Assembly (NCBI RefSeq): GCF_000513995.1
Contig: NZ_AZVB01000008.1
Coordinates: 94,598 to 158,597 of the forward strand
Source: Pseudoxanthomonas sp. J35
Lineage (GTDB): Bacteria; Pseudomonadota; Gammaproteobacteria; Xanthomonadales; Xanthomonadaceae
Reading direction: 5' to 3'
DNA length: 64,000 nucleotides
Shown: one piece after another, positions 18,059-26,343 of the stretch
Position numbering within the stretch: position 1 is the stretch's first letter
Layout: each line of letters opens with the position of its first letter
Notes under the pieces: generated by a model
Seen by the model: the letters and a program-made list of their open reading frames with translations, nothing else
Databases searched by the model: none
What the model was told of the DNA's origin: nothing
Position numbers and translations under genes: made by a program

Positions 18059-18969
18059 CCCGTGTGCTGATGCCTTTCCCGGCCGATGCAGCATTGGCCA
18101 GCACCATGAACCAGGCTATGCAGGCGCGCATTGCACCTGTGGCTTGGCGGCACTTTCCCGATGGCGAGTCGCTGGTCACCCTGGACGACGCGCTGGCTGG
18201 CGCGGATGTGGCCATCCTGGCCAGCCTGCGCCACGCCGATGCTTTGGCCCTCCCGTTGCGTTTCGCCGCCCGAACGGCGCGCGAGTTCGGAGCGCGCTCG
18301 GTCGGCCTGATCGCGCCCTACCTGGGGTACATGCGCCAGGACACCCGCTTCCATCACGGCGAGGCGGTCAGTACACCGCTGTTTGCGCAATTCCTCGAAG
18401 AGGCTTTCGACTGGCTGGTGACCGTGGACCCGCACCTGCACCGCGTCGAGCGCCTGCAGTCGCTCTACCGCATTCCGACGGTCCACGTGTCGGCGACGCC
18501 GGCCGTGGCCCGCTGGATCGCGGAGACGGTCCCAGACGCGGTGCTGATCGGCCCTGACAGCGAGAGCGAGCAGTGGGTAGCGGACATCGCCGCCCTGTCC
18601 GGCATGCCCTACCAGGTGCTGGCCAAGGAGCGGCACGGCGACTACGACGTGCGCGTCAGCCTGCCCGACCCGGCAGCCGTGGCTGGTCGGACTCCGGTGC
18701 TGATCGACGACATCGTGTCGTCCGGCCACACGATCCTGGAGACCCTCGCACACCTGCGCCGGTTGTCGTTGCCGTCGCCGTTGCTGGTCGCCATCCATCC
18801 GGTGTTCGCAGGCGACGCCTACGCCCGCCTGCAGGAGGCGGGCCTGGCCCGCATCGTCAGCACTGACACCATCTCCCACCCCTCCAACGCCATCGCGCTG
18901 GGTGCGGACCTCGCCGCCGCGGCATCGACCCTGATGACCGCTTCGACCGATTCCCCGGAGGACCCATGA
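18055..18969 (+). CDS. ribose-phosphate pyrophosphokinase, divergent class
   Basis: This 304-residue protein has the two-domain PRTase fold of Prs: YLGYMRQDTRFHHGE (the RQD catalytic loop), VDPHLHRVERL (the Mg-binding flag region) and VLIDDIVSSGHTI (the PRPP-binding loop). Overall similarity to the housekeeping Prs is low, closer in character to class III enzymes that lack phosphate activation. Prs links ribose-5-phosphate plus ATP with PRPP plus AMP, and it is reversible. It is coupled by ATGA to both neighbours. In this operon it may serve nucleotide breakdown or salvage rather than biosynthesis. It is unlikely to be the sole essential Prs of the cell. Confidence 0.87.
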   Translation: MTRVLMPFPADAALASTMNQAMQARIAPVAWRHFPDGESLVTLDDALAGADVAILASLRHADALALPLRFAARTAREFGARSVGLIAPYLGYMRQDTRFHHGEAVSTPLFAQFLEEAFDWLVTVDPHLHRVERLQSLYRIPTVHVSATPAVARWIAETVPDAVLIGPDSESEQWVADIAALSGMPYQVLAKERHGDYDVRVSLPDPAAVAGRTPVLIDDIVSSGHTILETLAHLRRLSLPSPLLVAIHPVFAGDAYARLQEAGLARIVSTDTISHPSNAIALGADLAAAASTLMTASTDSPEDP

Positions 18970-21428
18970 ACCTGCATCTCAACTGCTGCACCGCCGACCA
19001 GCTGTCGGCCGCCGAGCGCCAGCGGATCCTTGAACTCGCCGACGCCCACCGGCAGGCCGATCCGGCGTTCGCCCATTGGGCGGCCGGCTACGGCGTGATC
19101 CGGCATGACCCGCTCACCCAGCTGCGCGTCCGCCAGATGGTGGACGAGCTGGTGGCCCTGGGCCGCACACCCGATGCCGGCACCGCCTGGCAGCGGCTCG
19201 CCGCGGCCGACCGCGTTACCAGCGCCGGCATGTGGCTGGTGGCGCACATGACCTACAGCCAGCGGGTCCGCACCGACGGCGCGGCCCTCGAGGCCGATGA
19301 CTTCAAGGCCACGCCCGAAGGCCACACCGGCGGGTCCCTCAACATGGTGCCCGCCTACGCCGGCTACCTGCTGATGGATTCCCTGGATGGCGTCACCCGC
19401 GCGTGGATGATGGGCCAGGGGCACTGCGTGGCCGCCATCGACGCGCTGAACGTGCTGGTTGGCAACATGACCGACCGGCACGCTGAACGTTACGACCGCA
19501 CCGACGAAGGGCTGAGCCGGTTCGTAAGCGACTTCTATGCCTACACCCTCAATCCGGACGGAACGCCGGCGTCGCCCCTCGGCTCCCACGTCAATGCGCA
19601 CACCGCCGGGGGCGTGATGGAAGGTGGCTATCTCGGCTTTGCCGAGCTTCAGTACGTGCATGCGCCGCTCAAGGACGAACGCCTGGTGGCGTTCCTCAGC
19701 GACGGTGCGTTCGAAGAACAGCGCGGCAGCGACTGGGCGCCGCGCTGGTGGCGTGCCGAAGACAGCGGGCTGGTCAGCCCGATCATCATCCTCAACGGGC
19801 GGCGTATCGAACAGCGCAGCCAGATCACCCAGCAAGGCGGCGAGCGGTGGTTGGACCGGCACCTGCGCCTGAACGGCTTTGATCCGATCGCGCTGGACGG
19901 GCGCGATCCGGCCAGCATCGCGTGGGGCATCCACGTGATGGAGTCGCGCCTGCAAGCGGGCGCCGCTGTTCCCGCCGACGTGCGGCTGCCCTATGGCATC
20001 GCCGAAACCGTCAAGGGCTTCGGCTTCCCCGGCGCCGGGACCAACGCCTCGCACAACTTGCCGCTGCCGGGGAATCCGGCGAAGGATGCCGCGGCGCGCA
20101 CGCTCTTCAATGAAGGCGCAGCGGCGCTGTTCGTGGCCGCGTCCGAACTGGATGAGGCCATTGCCGCACTCAACAGCCACGACCTGCAGCAGCGTGTGCG
20201 CGAGCGCGACCATGCGCTCGCCGATCGCCAGATAGACCCGCCCCGCGTTCCAGCCATTGCCGATCGCGGCGTCGGCGGCAAGAGCTCGCCGATGACCGCG
20301 CTCGACGAGCAGTTTATCGCCATCGCCGAAGCGAACCCCGGGCTGCGCGTACGCGTGGGCAATCCCGACGAGCTGCGCAGCAACAAGCTCGACCGTACCC
20401 TGGACACCATGAAGCACCGGGTGCACGAGCCCGAGCCCGGCGTCGCCGAATCGACCACCGGCACGGTCATCACCGCGCTCAACGAGGAGGCCGTGGTCTG
20501 CGCCGCGCTGGGCAACAAGGGCGGGCTGAACCTGGTGGTGACCTACGAAGCGTTCGCACCGAAGATGCTCGGCGCCGTGTGCCAGGAACTGATCTTCGCC
20601 CGTCACCAGGCACAGGCGGGGCGACCGCCCGGCTGGCTGGGCGTGCCCCTGGTGCTGACCTCGCACACGTGGGAGAACGCGAAGAACGAGCAGTCCCATC
20701 AGGATCCGACCATGGCCGAGGCGCTCCTGGGCGAAATGGCCGACATATCGCGCGTGGTGTTTCCCCCGGACGCCAACGGCGCCGCCGCGGCCCTCGCCCA
20801 CGCCTACGCGCAACGGGGCACGGTCACCACACTGGTCGTTCCCAAGCGTCCGGTGCCTCATGAGCTGACCCCGCAGCAGGCCCAGGCACTGGCCGAGACC
20901 GGCGCAACATGCCTCGCCGGCGATCCGGAGACGGCGGCGATCCTGCTGGTGGCCACCGGCGCGTACCAGCTGCAGGAAGTGCGCCGCGCACAGGCGCGTC
21001 TGGCCGCACGCGGAATGTCGGCCGCGATCGTCTATCTCGCCGAACCCGGCCGGTTCCGCGCGCCCCGCGATCCGGAGGAGGCAAGGTACGTGCACTCCGA
21101 CAGTGCGGTCCAAGCGCTGTTTCCGGTGGGCCGGCCGCGCGTATTCGTTACCCACACCCGTCCGGAGCCCTTCCTCGGCGCGCTGCGCCGCATCGACACC
21201 GGCCCGGCCACGACCGCGGCGCTGGGCTTCGTCAACCGGGGCGGCACACTGGACGTGCCGGGCCTGCTGTTCGCCAACCGCAGCACCTGGGCGCACGTGG
21301 TTGACGCGGCTGCGGGCGTCCTCGGCGAGTCCCGCGACAACCTGCTGTCCGAAGCGGAACTGGCGGCCGTGGATGGTCGCGGCGATCCGACCGCCATCCT
21401 GCGCGCGGAAGCGGGGCCGGCATCGTGA
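18966..21428 (+). CDS. phosphoketolase (xylulose-5-phosphate / fructose-6-phosphate)
   Basis: This 820-residue thiamine-diphosphate enzyme has the family length and order: an N-terminal domain with EGHTGGSLNMVPAYAGYL (signature 1, near 120-137), MMGQGHCVAAIDA, a metal/ThDP site around FLSDGAFEEQRGSDW, a middle domain with LVVTYEAFAPKM and a C-terminal transketolase-like domain. It splits xylulose-5-phosphate (or fructose-6-phosphate) with phosphate into acetyl phosphate and glyceraldehyde-3-phosphate (or erythrose-4-phosphate). It starts within the Prs stop (ATGA). The acetyl phosphate can be used by the acetate kinase at 25205 to make ATP. Confidence 0.95.
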   Translation: MNLHLNCCTADQLSAAERQRILELADAHRQADPAFAHWAAGYGVIRHDPLTQLRVRQMVDELVALGRTPDAGTAWQRLAAADRVTSAGMWLVAHMTYSQRVRTDGAALEADDFKATPEGHTGGSLNMVPAYAGYLLMDSLDGVTRAWMMGQGHCVAAIDALNVLVGNMTDRHAERYDRTDEGLSRFVSDFYAYTLNPDGTPASPLGSHVNAHTAGGVMEGGYLGFAELQYVHAPLKDERLVAFLSDGAFEEQRGSDWAPRWWRAEDSGLVSPIIILNGRRIEQRSQITQQGGERWLDRHLRLNGFDPIALDGRDPASIAWGIHVMESRLQAGAAVPADVRLPYGIAETVKGFGFPGAGTNASHNLPLPGNPAKDAAARTLFNEGAAALFVAASELDEAIAALNSHDLQQRVRERDHALADRQIDPPRVPAIADRGVGGKSSPMTALDEQFIAIAEANPGLRVRVGNPDELRSNKLDRTLDTMKHRVHEPEPGVAESTTGTVITALNEEAVVCAALGNKGGLNLVVTYEAFAPKMLGAVCQELIFARHQAQAGRPPGWLGVPLVLTSHTWENAKNEQSHQDPTMAEALLGEMADISRVVFPPDANGAAAALAHAYAQRGTVTTLVVPKRPVPHELTPQQAQALAETGATCLAGDPETAAILLVATGAYQLQEVRRAQARLAARGMSAAIVYLAEPGRFRAPRDPEEARYVHSDSAVQALFPVGRPRVFVTHTRPEPFLGALRRIDTGPATTAALGFVNRGGTLDVPGLLFANRSTWAHVVDAAAGVLGESRDNLLSEAELAAVDGRGDPTAILRAEAGPAS

Positions 21429-21453
21429 GCCGGCCGGCCAGGACCTCGCGCTG

Positions 21454-23046
21454 ATGGCGGGCACGGTGCGGCGCGGAGGGCAGATCGCCTGGGCCGGACT
21501 GAAGCTCGGGGCCGCCGTGCTGCGCCTGCGCCGGCGCGCACCCGATCGGCTTCCCGCATACGTCAGCACCACCCTGGTGGGGCTGGGTACCACCTTCGTC
21601 AAGCTGGGCCAAGGCTTGAGCCTGCGCTGGGACCTGCTGCCGGCGCCCTATCGCGATGCGCTGTCGCGGTTGCACAGCGACGTGCCGGCGTTTCCGGCGG
21701 ACGAGGCGAGACGCATGGTTGAACAGGCGTTCGGCGCGCCGGTGGACGCGCTCTTCGCCCGCTTCGATGACAAGCCGTTGGCCGCGGCGTCGGTGGCCCA
21801 GATCCATCCGGCGCGCATGCATGATGGTCGCGATGTGGTCGTCAAGATCACCCGCCCCGGTATCCATGCCCAGGTGCAGGCCGACCTGCGGCTCCTGCGG
21901 CGCACGATGCGCGTCGCCCAGTGGCTCTGGCCACCACTCAAGCGACACCGCCCGCTCGAACTCGTGGACGAACTGGGCGCATTCCTGCGCGACGAGATCG
22001 ACATGCGTCACGAGGCGCAGAACATGCGGCGCATGGCCCGGGTGCTTGATGCGCTGCCCGGCATCACCCAGCCCCACGTCGTCGAGCCCTATGCCACCCG
22101 CGACGTGCTGGTCCAGGATCGAAGCCACGGCACCCGTCTGGAAGCCGCCTACGGGACAGCGGCCGCTCCCGCGCTGGCGAGCGCGCTGCTCGATGCCTAC
22201 GTGCATCAGCTCTTCGGCGCCGGCGTGTTCCATGCCGATCCGCATCCGGGAAACCTGTTCTTCTTCGACGACGGTCGCCTGTGCCTGCATGACTTCGGCT
22301 CGATCGGCGTGCTCGACCCGGCATCCCGGCTCGCGCTGGGCGGCATGGTCGAGGCCATCGCCGCCGACGACGCCGAAGGCGTGCTGGATGCGGCAATCGC
22401 CTTGGGCTTCTTCCCGCCGCAGGTCGAGCGACGCTCGCATGTGCGCGAGATCCACCTGATCCTGGCCGAGATGGCCAGCCGTCCGCTGGCGCAGTGGTCC
22501 ATTGCCGAGGCGATCTGGCGCGTGGCACGCATTGGGCAGGGCGCAGGATTCCGGCTTCCGGCCCACCTGCTGTCCCTGATCCGGACGCTGTTCCTGGTCG
22601 AGAACACGCTGCGGGCGCTGGATCCGGATCTGGACCTGCTGGGGACGCTGTCCGCGCAGGCGGCCGCGATCGCCGACATTGCCGATGCCAGCCGCCCCGG
22701 CGGCAACAGGCCGCTTGCCATGCGGCTGGCCCGCACTGCGCGCCAATTGCCACAGATCGCCACCGACCTGTTGCGGCAGGCGCAACTGAGCGACGGACGA
22801 CCCGCCTTCTCCGTACACCACCATGGCCTGAGTTCCACGCAGGAGGCAATCGCGCGCACGGGCAACCGGCTGGCGTTGGCCCTGGTCACCTTGGGCCTGT
22901 ACGTAAGCGGTGCGCTGTTGAGCCTGCATTCCGACGGCCCGCAAGTGTTCGGTCACATGCCTTTCCTGGCTATGGTGGCTTTCGCTGCTGCGGGATTGCT
23001 CTCGCTGCGGCTGGTGATGGCCATCGCCAGATCGGGACACTTGTAA
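21454..23046 (+). CDS. UbiB/ABC1-family atypical protein kinase-like protein
   Basis: This 530-residue protein has the UbiB/ADCK layout: an N-terminal helical part with TFVKLGQGLSLR (the KxGQ motif), an Ala-rich nucleotide loop (PLAAASVAQIHPARM), VVVKITRPG with the ATP-anchoring Lys, HADPHPGNLFFF as catalytic loop, and CLHDFGSIG as the metal-binding DFG. Two transmembrane segments lie at the C-terminus (LALALVTLGLYVSGALLSL and MVAFAAAGLLSLRLVMAIA), as in UbiB. In ubiquinone biosynthesis UbiB has ATPase activity and supports the hydroxylation complex. This copy in a metabolic operon may have another role. It starts 25 bp after the phosphoketolase stop. Confidence 0.88.
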   Translation: MAGTVRRGGQIAWAGLKLGAAVLRLRRRAPDRLPAYVSTTLVGLGTTFVKLGQGLSLRWDLLPAPYRDALSRLHSDVPAFPADEARRMVEQAFGAPVDALFARFDDKPLAAASVAQIHPARMHDGRDVVVKITRPGIHAQVQADLRLLRRTMRVAQWLWPPLKRHRPLELVDELGAFLRDEIDMRHEAQNMRRMARVLDALPGITQPHVVEPYATRDVLVQDRSHGTRLEAAYGTAAAPALASALLDAYVHQLFGAGVFHADPHPGNLFFFDDGRLCLHDFGSIGVLDPASRLALGGMVEAIAADDAEGVLDAAIALGFFPPQVERRSHVREIHLILAEMASRPLAQWSIAEAIWRVARIGQGAGFRLPAHLLSLIRTLFLVENTLRALDPDLDLLGTLSAQAAAIADIADASRPGGNRPLAMRLARTARQLPQIATDLLRQAQLSDGRPAFSVHHHGLSSTQEAIARTGNRLALALVTLGLYVSGALLSLHSDGPQVFGHMPFLAMVAFAAAGLLSLRLVMAIARSGHL

Positions 23047-23109
23047 CAGAACACTGATCTATCTCCCCGCTGGTGCCCGGCGCATCAGTGCATCCACGAA
23101 GGCAGACCC

Positions 23110-25185
23110 ATGACGCAACACAATCATCATCATCAAGATCATCAGGCGCACGGCGAGCAACCGCCGCATCCCCGCACGGGTGCTGAAGGTGACGTCCATG
23201 CCGGGCACGACAAGCACGCCGGCCACAGCGTGGCGAGCTTCCGCGACAAGTTCTGGCTCACGCTGCTGCTGACCATCCCCACTCTGATCTGGAGCGGGAT
23301 GATCCAGCATTGGTTCGACTACACCGCACCACAGTTCCCGGGGTCGGCGTACATCCCGGCGGTGTTCGGCACGATCGTGTACTTCTACGGCGGCTCGCCG
23401 TTCGTCCGCGGCGGATACCACGAGCTGAGAAATCGCCTGCCGGGCATGATGACGCTGATCTCGCTTGCGATCACCGTCGCCTTCCTTTACAGCGCGTTGG
23501 TCACGCTCGGCGTTGTCGAGGGCTTGGACCTGTGGTGGGAGCTGGCGACGCTGGTGGCGATCATGTTGCTCGGCCACTGGATCGAGATGCGTTCGATCAA
23601 CCAGGCACAGGGCGCTCTCAAGGAACTCGCGAAGCTGCTGCCTGATATGGCGGTGCGGTTGGATGAGGCCGGTACCGCGAAGGAAGTCCCTGTCGCGGAA
23701 CTGAAGCGCGGCGACCTGCTGCTCATCAGGCCCGGCGCGAGCATTCCCGCCGACGGCGTCGTGAAGGAAGGGAGCAGCGCCGTCAACGAAGCGATGATCA
23801 CCGGTGAGTCCAAGCCGATGAACAAGGCGGCGGGCGACCGGGTGATCGCCGGCACCGTCAACGGACAGGGCTCGTTGCGTGTCGAGGTGACGGGAACCGG
23901 CGACGAGACCGCGCTCGCGGGCATCATGCGGCTCGTCGCGCAGGCCCAGACGTCGCGCTCGCGCGCCCAGGCCCTGGCCGACCGGGCGGCGTTCTACCTC
24001 ACGATCATCGCCATCGTCTCCGCCGCGGTTACCGCCATTGTCTGGCCACTCCTCGGTCGACCGTGGAGCTTCACGATCGAGCGCGTAGTGACCGTGCTCG
24101 TGATCGCCTGCCCCCATGCGCTGGGTCTGGCCATCCCGCTGGTGACCGCCATCTCGACCACGATTGGCGCACGGAACGGCCTGCTCGTGCGCGATCGACG
24201 CGGCCTGGAAGAGGCCCGTTTGCTGAACACGGTCGTGTTCGACAAGACAGGCACGCTCACCCTCGGTTCGCACCGCGTCGTGAAGACCACTGCCGCCGAT
24301 GGACTCACCGACGACGAGGTGCTTCGCGTGGCCGCGGCGGTCCAGCGCGACGCTGAACATCCGATCGCGCAGGCGCTGATGACCAGCGCCAAGGAACATG
24401 GCATCGACGTTCCGATGTCGCAGGGCTTCGAGTCCATGCCGGGACGCGGCGTGCGCGCAGTCGTGGAGGAGCGCTCGCTTCACGTTGGCGGGCCGGGTCT
24501 GTTGAGAATGCTCGCCGTCGAACCGCCGGAGACCCTTCGGCGGGCCGCCGAATCAGCGGCAGCCGATGGTCAGTCTGCAACCTACCTGGTGGAAGGCGAC
24601 CGGGTGCTCGCCGTATTTGCGATCGCGGATGCCATCCGTCCCGAATCGTTCGACGCGGTCAAGCGGCTGCACGACGAAGGACTGGAGGTTGTCCTGCTGA
24701 CGGGTGATTCCACGGCGGTCGCAAACGCGGTCGCGAAGGAACTCAACATCGACACCGTCTTCGCCGAGGTATTGCCCGAGGACAAGGTGGCAAAGATCGA
24801 GGAGCTGCAGGCCCAGGGCAAGCGCGTCGCGATGGTGGGTGACGGCGTCAATGACGCGCCGGCGCTGCTCACAGCCGACGTCGGCATCGCCATCGGCACA
24901 GGCACGGACGTCGCGGTCGAAGCCGGCGACGTCGTACTCGTGCGCAGCGACCCGCGCGACGTCCCTGCGATCATTGCATTGAGCAAGGCGACCTATCGCA
25001 AGATGATCCAGAACCTGTGGTGGGCCGCCGGGTACAACATCGTCGCCATCCCGCTCGCTGCCGGCGTTCTCTCTGCATGGGGGATCATGCTGCAACCCGC
25101 GCTTGGTGCAGTGCTCATGTCGCTGAGCACCATCGTGGTGGCGATCAATGCGCAGCTGTTGCGCCGGGCGGTACGGTCCCCATGA
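23110..25185 (+). CDS. copB: CopB-type (P1B-3) copper-translocating P-type ATPase
   Basis: This 691-residue heavy-metal ATPase has a His-rich N-terminus (HNHHHQDHQAH, DVHAGHDKHAGH) in place of a Cys-type HMA domain. The intramembrane motif is CPH (residues 334-336, IACPHALGLAIPL), the signature of the P1B-3 class proposed to move Cu(II) or Cu(I)/Ag(I). The phosphorylation motif DKTGTLT is at D378, and GDGVNDAPALLTADVG near 578 is the hinge. It differs from the CPC pump at 3913 in both metal site and N-terminal sensor. An 8-codon minicistron overlaps its stop and leads into ackA. Confidence 0.93.
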   Translation: MTQHNHHHQDHQAHGEQPPHPRTGAEGDVHAGHDKHAGHSVASFRDKFWLTLLLTIPTLIWSGMIQHWFDYTAPQFPGSAYIPAVFGTIVYFYGGSPFVRGGYHELRNRLPGMMTLISLAITVAFLYSALVTLGVVEGLDLWWELATLVAIMLLGHWIEMRSINQAQGALKELAKLLPDMAVRLDEAGTAKEVPVAELKRGDLLLIRPGASIPADGVVKEGSSAVNEAMITGESKPMNKAAGDRVIAGTVNGQGSLRVEVTGTGDETALAGIMRLVAQAQTSRSRAQALADRAAFYLTIIAIVSAAVTAIVWPLLGRPWSFTIERVVTVLVIACPHALGLAIPLVTAISTTIGARNGLLVRDRRGLEEARLLNTVVFDKTGTLTLGSHRVVKTTAADGLTDDEVLRVAAAVQRDAEHPIAQALMTSAKEHGIDVPMSQGFESMPGRGVRAVVEERSLHVGGPGLLRMLAVEPPETLRRAAESAAADGQSATYLVEGDRVLAVFAIADAIRPESFDAVKRLHDEGLEVVLLTGDSTAVANAVAKELNIDTVFAEVLPEDKVAKIEELQAQGKRVAMVGDGVNDAPALLTADVGIAIGTGTDVAVEAGDVVLVRSDPRDVPAIIALSKATYRKMIQNLWWAAGYNIVAIPLAAGVLSAWGIMLQPALGAVLMSLSTIVVAINAQLLRRAVRSP

Positions 25186-25208
25186 ACATGAACTGGCGAC
25201 ACCTATGA
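25182..25208 (+). CDS. 8-codon minicistron bridging copB and ackA
   Basis: An ATG at 25182 overlaps the copB stop (ATGA), encodes MNMNWRHL, and ends with TGA at 25206-25208, which itself overlaps the ackA ATG (25205). Ribosomes ending copB could therefore restart here and then again at ackA. This may simply be a coupling device; the peptide itself need not have a function. Expression cannot be shown from sequence. Confidence 0.4.
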   Translation: MNMNWRHL

Positions 25209-26308
25209 CCACGCGCCGGCTTCTGACACTCAACGTTGGCTCGTCCACCCTCAAGGGCGCGTGCTATCTGTTGCACGCTGAGGGGCCAGGCGCGCAGCCA
25301 CGCGTCGTGGAGCGCTCCCGGGCCGAGATTGCCGTCGGCGCGGATGCGCAAGAGCGACTTGCCACCCTGCTCGAAATATTGTCGATACCGGCGCCCGGCC
25401 CCGACGTGGTGGTCCACCGAATCGTACATGGCGGCGACCTGCGCAACGCCAGCGAGCTCGACGAAGATGTACTTGCGAAACTGGATGCCTTGGTGCCATT
25501 CGCACCCTTGCACCAGCCGGTCGCCCTCGCGTTCGCGCGTGCCGCGCGCCTGCGTTGGCCGCAAGCCCGCCAGGGCGTGGCCTTCGACACGGACTTCCAC
25601 GTGACACTCGCACCCTGGAGCCAGCGCCTGCCCATCCCCGAAGCATGGGATGCGCTGGGCGTCCGCCGCTACGGTTTCCACGGACTCGCCTTCGCCTCTG
25701 CACTGCGAGTCGTGGCCAGCCAGGACGCCGGAATCCTGCGGAGCCGCGCCGTCTTCGCGCATCTGGGGGGTGGTTGCAGCGTCTGCGCCGTCGAGGACGG
25801 TCGGAGCCGCGACACCACCATGGCGCTCACTCCGCTGGGGGGAATCCCGAGCCCTACCCGCTCCGGGGATCTCGATCCCGGTGCGTTGCTGTACCTGCTC
25901 AGGCACGAACGGCTGGACGCGCAAGCGATTGAAGATGGTTTGTCCCGCACTGCAGGTCTTGCCGGCATCGCCGGGCACGGCGATATGCGCGTGCTGCTTG
26001 CCGATCCTGGCCCGCAGGCCCAGCTTGCCGTGGACCTCTTCGCAGTCCGGATCGCGCAGTCCATCGCGGCCATGGCCACGGGAATCGGCGGACTCGACCA
26101 TGTCGTCTTTTCCGGCGGCATCGGCCACCGCGCGCCGGGTCTGCGGGCGCGGATCATCGCGCGCTTGGGCTGGCTTGGCCTGGCGCTGGCACCTGACGAC
26201 AACGATGCTGGGGCCACGCGGATCGATGCCGCGAGCGGGCCGGCCATCTGGAACGTCGCGATCGATGAGGAACGCGAGCTGGCCGAATCAGCATTGGCCT
26301 GGCTGTAG
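25205..26308 (+). CDS. ackA: acetate kinase
   Basis: This 367-residue protein belongs to the ASKHA acetate kinase family but is somewhat shorter than the usual 400. Family motifs are present in order: LTLNVGSSTLK at the N-terminus, HRIVHGGD near 74-81, FDTDFHVTL, YGFHGLAFAS with the catalytic His, HLGGGCSV and FSGGIGHRAP near the C-terminus. It catalyses acetyl phosphate + ADP to acetate + ATP. In this operon it completes a phosphoketolase-acetate kinase route that yields ATP without respiration. Start by ATGA overlap with the minicistron. It ends convergently, 35 bp from the minus-strand mer cluster. Confidence 0.93.
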   Translation: MTTRRLLTLNVGSSTLKGACYLLHAEGPGAQPRVVERSRAEIAVGADAQERLATLLEILSIPAPGPDVVVHRIVHGGDLRNASELDEDVLAKLDALVPFAPLHQPVALAFARAARLRWPQARQGVAFDTDFHVTLAPWSQRLPIPEAWDALGVRRYGFHGLAFASALRVVASQDAGILRSRAVFAHLGGGCSVCAVEDGRSRDTTMALTPLGGIPSPTRSGDLDPGALLYLLRHERLDAQAIEDGLSRTAGLAGIAGHGDMRVLLADPGPQAQLAVDLFAVRIAQSIAAMATGIGGLDHVVFSGGIGHRAPGLRARIIARLGWLGLALAPDDNDAGATRIDAASGPAIWNVAIDEERELAESALAWL

Positions 26309-26343
26309 TCCAGGGCATACCGCCAGGGCGGCCCCAGCCAGGA

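Noticed and set aside
18819..21602. Long minus-strand frame opposite the phosphoketolase gene
   Set aside because: Shadow with no recognisable domain; phosphoketolase is full length on the plus strand.
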